From the NCBI RefSeq assembly GCF_964355755.1, contig NC_092677.1, forward strand, positions 13,910,601 through 13,974,600: DNA of 64,000 bases, read 5' to 3'. Each line of letters begins with the position of its first letter. Position 1 is the stretch's first letter. Below are positions 57,902-64,000 of the stretch, piece by piece. Source of the DNA: Antedon mediterranea (lineage: Eukaryota; Echinodermata; Crinoidea; Comatulida; Antedonidae). Under the pieces are notes generated by a model. That model worked only from the letters and a program-made list of their open reading frames with translations, did no database searches and was not told where the DNA came from. The translations under genes were made by a program, and so were the position numbers.

Positions 57902-58219
57902 GTAAGTTATTACATTTTAAGAATTTAAAGAATACTATTGCAGTTGAATAGATATTGCATTATAGTTAATTGTTAAAATTGGTGTACATCATCATTCTTT
58001 TACACCTGCAGCAGAAACAGGACCCACCCACAATCACACACACATACAGTAGGCCTACGGTGTAGTGACGTGAGTAGCTTGTCTGTCCACGCCCACCCAC
58101 CGTACCCAGGGACGTATGTAAAAAGGCCAGGGTACACTAAAAGTAAATCATAATATTTAAATACTATAGACTAGTTGACTTTCCACCTCCTTCTGCCCAA
58201 AATGTTTATTTTGTTGGCC

Positions 58220-58450
58220 TATAGATACCCCTTTTACACCGGCGGAAAAAATGCGGAGATGAAATCCGTAAATTGTGTAACCCGCCGAGTCGTAACCGGA
58301 ATGCAGAAATCGGGAAAAATGTAGAACAGTGTAGTAAACGATGTAAAAAGTTGATCCGTGTAAGTGATGCGGAATGTATTCAGCATCAAGTCAACCTGGC
58401 TGGGATGAACCAGTGTTCGGGGTGTAAATAGTCCTGCAATTATTTTCCCG
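58220..58450. mobile_element. Possible MITE with CCCCTTTTACAC end
   Basis: ACCCCTTTTACACCGG at the left and GGGGTGTAAAT near 58418 at the right form a rough inverted pair around sequence with internal TGCGGA/TCCGTA words. The open frame on the minus strand here is repeat sequence. Confidence 0.4.
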
Positions 58451-58517
58451 GGTTGTTTGTACATTACTGAAAAAATCTAAAAGATTATATTCCCATCTCC
58501 TAGTCCTATGGGGCTGG

Positions 58518-58661
58518 GTATTATTACATTTGTGTGAAATTAGGGGGTGGGATTACATTCAGATGATTGCCATTTTACCATGGGTCTTGGTATTATTACA
58601 TTTGTGTGAAATTAGGGGGTGGGATTACATTCGGATGATTGCGATTTTACCATGGGTCTTG
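58518..58661 (+). repeat. 72-bp tandem duplication
   Basis: Two adjacent 72-bp units (58518-58589, 58590-58661) start GTATTATTACATTTGTGTGA and end CCATGGGTCTTG, with only two differences seen (A/G and C/G). The duplication is recent. Confidence 0.92.
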
Positions 58662-61138
58662 TGTAGAATTTAGTTAAAATTTGGTGTGCGATAATAACAC
58701 TCAAGCATGGTATTATATTTGGTCATTATTTAAAATAATAGATAATTAATAAAGGTTACGTTATCATTTCAGTATATTTTATTATACATTGACTTTCTAT
58801 TCTATTACATTATTTCATTTATCTCACTTTTCTTAGCTTTACAAGATGTACTGGAATCTTTAACATTGAAGCACGGGAATAAATTACTTTCAAAAAAATT
58901 TTTTTTCAATTTCTTGGCATTTTGGAAATACAATTCATTCTCTAAAGATGGCTTATCGAGGCTTGGTGAGTTTTTGCTTCATTAAAAATTAATAAACAAT
59001 TTTTGTTAGCTTTGTTTGGCGGCATCTTGTTAATTATTTACCGCAAAGATACATATAATAAATGAAAGTCAGGGTAGTTAAATGTGTTTTTTAAAGGTTT
59101 ATTGAAAGGATTTTTGTGTCAATAGAAGTTGTTTTAATAGTATTGATTTGACATTGTTTGTTTGCCTTGTGCCTTTATAAAGATGAATTCTTTGATATAA
59201 TACAGTAGTACATGCTGCAAATTTGTTAAGACAAATGTTTTTTTGTGTTACAACAAGGTTGCTGAGGTCTAAATAGGTCATTGCAAAGTGTATCCTTGAA
59301 GCCAAGGGCTAGAGTCAATGGAGACAAATTCCTTTAATATTGACTGTAGGCCTCCATTTCTGCTGCAATGGTATATTTTATGATTTTTTTTAAGCTGAAA
59401 AGAGAATGTTTGTTGATAAAAAGAAATGTTGTTCCATAGTGGAATAAAGGAATAATTAATAATAAATTGGTTTAAAAAAAATAATGTTTGAATTTTCATT
59501 TAAAAATTTTGTTTAGCAATATTGCTAATCAAACTGATTTTTAAGTCGAGAAACATAGTTTTGTATAGTATTTTTTGCTACACAATTTTCAAAATGTGTA
59601 GCAATAAGGTTGTTTTGTATAGCTTTTTGCTATGCTACACTGGCGAAAATGTTCCCTGCGCACACACACTTTATGACAACAAACAGGATATATATTTAAC
59701 AGTGGAATTAAATTTATTCTCACTGTTAAAAAACCAAAAAATAATGTATTAAAAGCAGAAAAATATAACTGAATGCTATGAATCAAGTTTCAGACAGCTG
59801 TGGCTTTATTTTTTCATTTACTATTATGCCAGTACAACTGATGCTGCTTATTTTACACAACACAGTATACCAAGATCCTTCTTATTTTACAGCGATGATC
59901 CATGTGGATTAACATTTCCTCCCGGATGGTAACTCAACACTGTCATACACATGAGAACATTAATTATTATTACATTTTTATTGTTTTCTCATGAAATCCT
60001 GTTTTAATTTGGAATAGCCAAGTATTACTGAATAAAATGGAAACCAATAAAGCATAAATGGTATGGACAAACTTATTTTATGTATTGTCCCCCTGAAAAC
60101 ATTTTAAAAATATTTTTTTTTTTTTAAATATGTCATTTTAATGTCATGATAGATATCCACTTTGACCAAAATAATGGATTGAAAAAAAAATGTATTGTGA
60201 TTTTTGTGATTATGTAACTTGATTAAAACTATAAGATAACATATTCAAAGTCTGATTTCATTAATTTCATTGTTTGTGTTTTTGGGGGTAAATACATCTT
60301 TAAAAATATCAGAACTCATTACTTTTTACAAACCATTGATTCATTAAAAATTATCAGTAAAAATACGAATAAATATTTGTATGCCTATGGTGCAATTATT
60401 TCATCATCATCTGAATCTGATAATCTCATTTCCCATCAACGAACCAAAATAATGGTTAAATTTGCAGTTATTGTTAATATCATATTTTCATAATTAGTCA
60501 CACATTGGTCAGTCTTCAAATAACTTTAGACGCTCACGAATAGATAACATCCTTTTTAAATTGTCTATCAGATTGGAAATGTTTAGCTGATTATTTACGC
60601 TATCCTTTTTTCTATTTCAACCATGCATTCACAATTGGGCTCGTCCTCAAGGTAGCAACAGTTGTTTTGAGACATGGTTGACCGAGTAACAATGAGGGGG
60701 TATTTGAAGTTCCCCGATTTTTAAGTATTGATGGTGCATTTGGCATGAGAATCAATGATTTTAGACTAATTTGGAATGTTTACATTTCAATAGACTATCT
60801 CCATGAATCCTAATTAGCATAATTGGCATAGCAAAAATAAGTTGTTTATTGATACTCTACTACTAACTGTAGAATAGCAGTTTCAACTGTATGTGTACAA
60901 AAACCTCATTACAATAATACTAAAAAAAAAACTATAATTTGCATGTTTAAAAATCGTTTGGTGCCACCTTTTAAGACTTGGGTGAAGCCGAATAGGAAGA
61001 CTACTGAACTCAAACAATAAGTTGCCCTCGGTCCCATGGCAACAACAATTTTACATAAAAACAGTACTTCACTTAACTAAATAATACCCGGCATGCCTTA
61101 CTGTGATAAATCTGAATGTATAGTACTGATATGTACTT
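58662..61138. other. No recognised gene
   Basis: AT-rich. A weak ATG-containing segment (58948-58965, MAYRGL, then GTGAGT) and a 36-nt segment with splice-like borders (59893-59928) are in incompatible frames, so they are not annotated as exons. 60080-60300 is a copy of the dispersed repeat at 46.8-47.4 kb. Confidence 0.45.
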
Positions 61139-61297
61139 AAAGGCCAATTTACACAGATGAGCGGTAACAATAATAAAATATAGAATCTATGTTTTTCTTT
61201 TTGACCATTTACTGCTTTTTGACTGATTTCTGCTCAGGATAGACACAGATTCTATACATGGTTTTCCGCTTTCCGTTACCGCTCGTTTGGCCTTACG
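61139..61297. mobile_element. hAT-like MITE
   Basis: Left AAAGGCCAATTTACACAGAT then GAGCGGTAAC; right GTTACCGCTCGTTTGGCCTT. The ends are inverted repeats except for about 11 bp lost from the right one. An inner pair, AGAATCTATG and CAGATTCTATA, is also inverted. TTTACACAG-type ends are usual for hAT-derived elements. Confidence 0.65.
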
Positions 61298-61766
61298 AGT
61301 CAGACATGGGAATGTCATGAAATACAGTAAGCCTAATGTACAATAGTTTTCCCTCCCTGGTATTACCAGCTTACGAATACTGTAAATTAAAAAAAAAATG
61401 TCTTCAGCAGTTCTACAGTAACATCTCTGACCTGAAAATTTGGTAAAACACCATAAATGCTCACCACGGTTATTGTCATTCCTGAAGATACTGCGAATAG
61501 TGAATCACAAATTGTCTTTTTTTAGTTATTTGCTACAAAATGTAATCATTGTTTCAAGTGAAATTATAATATTTTCATGTTTCAAACTTCAATTATGAAT
61601 TGTCATAATTTTCTAAAAATATAGAATCATATGTTAAAAAACATATACAGTATTGCTGCAGTGAAATTGCTTTGTACATGCTAAGCCGTGTACTCAACAT
61701 GCCATGTTTATAATTTATGGTATGAATCCAACATTCACTGTGAATATTAAATAGGAATGGCAATTA

Positions 61767-62022
61767 GCAGTGTTGGCCTATTAGAAATTGAAATAATTTC
61801 ACTTGCAAAGTCATAAACATCAGACTAGAAAAACTCTGGAGTTTACCACAAGCAGTGTTGGCCTATTAGAAATTGAAATAATTTCACTTGCAAAGTCATA
61901 AACATCAGACTAGAAAAACTCTGGAGTTTACCACAAGCAGTGTTGGTCTATTAGAAATTGAAATAATTTCACTTGCAAAGTCATAAACATCAGACTAGCA
62001 AAACTCTGGAGTTTTATCACAA
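61767..62022 (+). repeat. Three tandem 85-bp units
   Basis: Units at 61767-61851, 61852-61936 and 61937-about 62022 start GCAGTGTTGGCCTATTAG and end GGAGTTTACCACAA. Units 1 and 2 appear identical. Unit 3 has a few changes and a looser end. Confidence 0.93.
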
Positions 62023-62729
62023 ACCAGGTTGCATACAATACGAAAATACTAAACATATGTTGAAGACCTGGTTGGTATTAATTTCAGATAAATTTTAGAC
62101 TAGCAATTAGACAGAATTTTTTATTTACGGTAACACAAATATAAAATACTGTACATATTCTTATTTCAAGTGGGAATAACTCCTGATTATGGATCAATGT
62201 TGCTTTCCTTGGTAAAATAATCTAATAAATTAATTTAGGTAAATTTAAGTCAATTAGCAGATGCTATAAGTAAATTAGATAAAGATTTTACGCATATTAA
62301 AGTCCATGATTCACAGTGAAATCCATAAAGTAAGTTTAATAATGGATGAATATTACAGTGATGCTATTTGAAGCTATGGATGGCACCTGCAATAGTATGC
62401 AAAGCAGGTGATAATTAGTAGGTCAGCACCTGTAGTATTCAAAGCATGATTCATCTTTAAGAGTTTTAATTAACCCAATATTTTTCTGAACTGTTGTACA
62501 GTACTGTATGTTAGTTATTTATTATGTTCTTCATGGGAAAATGCAGTTAAAATTTAATCATAAAAATAATTGCGTAGTAAAGAACAAACTTTTCATGTGA
62601 CCCAACCCTAGACAAGAACTCATTCTGTTTCAATGTTTGATAACAATATGCACCCTTCCATTTAACCAAATCTGATTCATGCTTTCTTGTCCTAGTTTAG
62701 AAGAAATAATTTTTGCGCTGCTCCTTTAG
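62023..62729. other. No recognised feature
   Basis: AT-rich sequence without an exon, RNA gene or repeat that could be supported. Confidence 0.4.
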
Positions 62730-62874
62730 GCATGAGAATGGAAGCATTAGGAAGCAGTTACCATGCGGTAGCTAATAGTTTACTACGGCTGAAAAAATGT
62801 GTATTGGAAACTCGGACTGGGAATGCCCACACCCTAAAGCACGTCTGGGAAAAGAGAATTTGTGAAAACATTTG
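62730..62874 (+). CDS. Possible internal exon of an unrecognised gene
   Basis: A pyrimidine-rich acceptor (GCTCCTTTAG) precedes 145 nt, open in one frame only, that ends ATTTG|GTGAGA. It encodes about 47 residues including GSSYHAVANSLLRLKKCVL and TLKHVWEKRICENI, predicted mostly helical. The family is not recognised. The next candidate exon does not join it in frame, so an intermediate exon would be needed. Confidence 0.4.
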
Positions 62875-64000
62875 GTGAGAAATATTGAGATGCACGATAC
62901 AGTAGTTATCGTGAGATGAGCTGTGTCAGTGTCTATAAAATATAGTTTACTTAAAAAATTAATATTTTTAATAATGCATTCTACAAGTGTAGTACCGCGA
63001 GTATATGCTTTTAGTTTCAACATTGACATTTCCAGGGTATATCAAACTATTAATTATCTTAAGAAGAAATAATGTATTTATAATCTCTTTTATTGTACAA
63101 TTTCACAACGTGTACCAGAAATAATAAGATAAATCCTATGTCGTGCTCGACCCCATTTATTTGTTTGCCCAATATTGGCACATTGCTGCGTAGGAAATCT
63201 GTATTTCCTCTACTGTATTCCAGCCAATCAGGGCAAGGGATGCTTAGTATTTGATACCGACAACTGAACGTGATGAGACCCCAGCCTTTGAATCTGTGGT
63301 AAATGACTGGTCTCCAGATACAAGTCACCTTAGCCACCTCCTTCCTATCGTAACTTAATTACATATTTTTCATACTTTGATAAAGACATCACACAAACTT
63401 GCGACAGATACAGGCGTAGCCTGGCACTGGCAGGCAATTTAATTTTTTTTTGAGTTAAATGCTTTTTAGTTTACTTTCAGCACTCATCAGGATTTTTTAA
63501 TTGAATTCATAGAATACAGTAGTTTGCTGGTTGATGAATTGGAGAATTTATAAATTAATCTTTTATAGTTTTACTACCTGTAAACTATAACTGTAATTTG
63601 GAATAGTAAGAATTGATGATATTTTTTGAATACTTTTAATACTTAATTTCCGGATTTTAGCAAGCCATGATGAAGATCTGTGAGTGTGCAAGTTCCCTCG
63701 AGGTAAGATAGTATTCCTTTTTGTTAGATTGCAGGTCATTTTTGGCTTAATGGAAGCACTCTTTGTACTTCGTGCATTTCTGCTGTGTACAGGCACGTGT
63801 CCCCTTTTTAAACTATTTTAACAAGATAATTGTTTTAAAGCTGAATGACATGTCGTACAGTATTTTGCAACCATTAAGGCATTCTAACGTTAATGGTTTC
63901 TTTTAATGACATTTTGTCAAGCTCAACATTCTTATTGAGTAGACGTTTCCAGTTTCAATTTAGCTCATAACAACTTATTATACACGTACATTAATGTGTT
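62875..64000. other. Right edge, otherwise unannotated
   Basis: Apart from the 42-nt candidate exon nothing could be supported. A 92-codon frame on the minus strand near 63.1-63.3 kb shows no domain or splice context. Confidence 0.4.
63661..63702 (+). CDS. Possible 42-nt exon of an unrecognised gene
   Basis: Flanked by TTTTAG and GTAAGA, and open only in the frame QAMMKICECASSLE, phase 0 at both ends. Together with the segment at 62730-62874 it may mark a gene continuing beyond the right edge. A weak call based only on splice-site quality. Confidence 0.3.

Noticed and set aside
59893-59928. 36-nt segment with AG and GT borders (DDPCGLTFPPG)
   Set aside because: Its frame fits neither the upstream ATG segment nor a recognisable neighbour, and the donor GTAACT is weak.
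63059-63337. 92-codon minus-strand frame
   Set aside because: It has no domain, no splice support and no partner exon, so chance is the simpler explanation.

Overview
The window is about two-thirds A+T, intron-rich animal DNA carrying four protein-coding genes, all on the + strand, with consensus GT/AG introns of about 0.1 to 6.5 kb. A Tbx20 T-box gene, hyalin-repeat (HYR) adhesion GPCRs, Penelope-like and CR1/L2-like retroelement traces, and a flood of TAGGCCTA motifs suggest an invertebrate deuterostome, most probably an echinoderm. The lineage call is an inference from gene content, not a database match.

Layout. 1-8.6 kb: intergenic, with a Penelope-like relic, a CR1/L2-like 3' tail, a degenerate ~120-bp tandem repeat and a tRNA-headed SINE. 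8.7-24.8 kb: a complete seven-exon Tbx20 (478 aa) whose introns hold MITEs, minisatellites, two tRNA-Val-like relics, a G-quadruplex motif and a long near-perfect palindrome. 26.9-31.3 kb: a type II membrane beta-1,4-galactosyltransferase of the B4GALT5/6 (lactosylceramide synthase) group. 36.0-56.1 kb: a tandem array of HYR-GAIN-GPS-7TM adhesion GPCRs: one relic (signal-peptide exon joined directly to the last 7TM exon), gene 1 (731 aa) and gene 2 (722 aa). 57.7-64 kb: mostly repeats, plus a possible 5' UTR exon and two short exon-like segments of an unrecognised gene running off the right edge.

The exon models of Tbx20 and both GPCRs keep frame at every junction and end at one stop codon. 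The galactosyltransferase model closes only if a 16-nt micro-exon is included.

The genes do not form one pathway: a cardiac/mesodermal-type transcription repressor, a Golgi glycolipid enzyme and a local expansion of self-cleaving adhesion receptors. The GPCR array is the most informative part biologically: it shows exon homogenisation between paralogues, a recently shortened receptor tail whose lost codons remain in the 3' UTR, a one-residue change in the tethered agonist from a shifted splice donor, and a coding minisatellite in one copy only. The most unusual genomic signal is TAGGCCTA. It occurs more than ten times as often as composition predicts. In three duplicated segments inside the window one copy has the motif and the other has only TA, or a near equivalent, at the same site.
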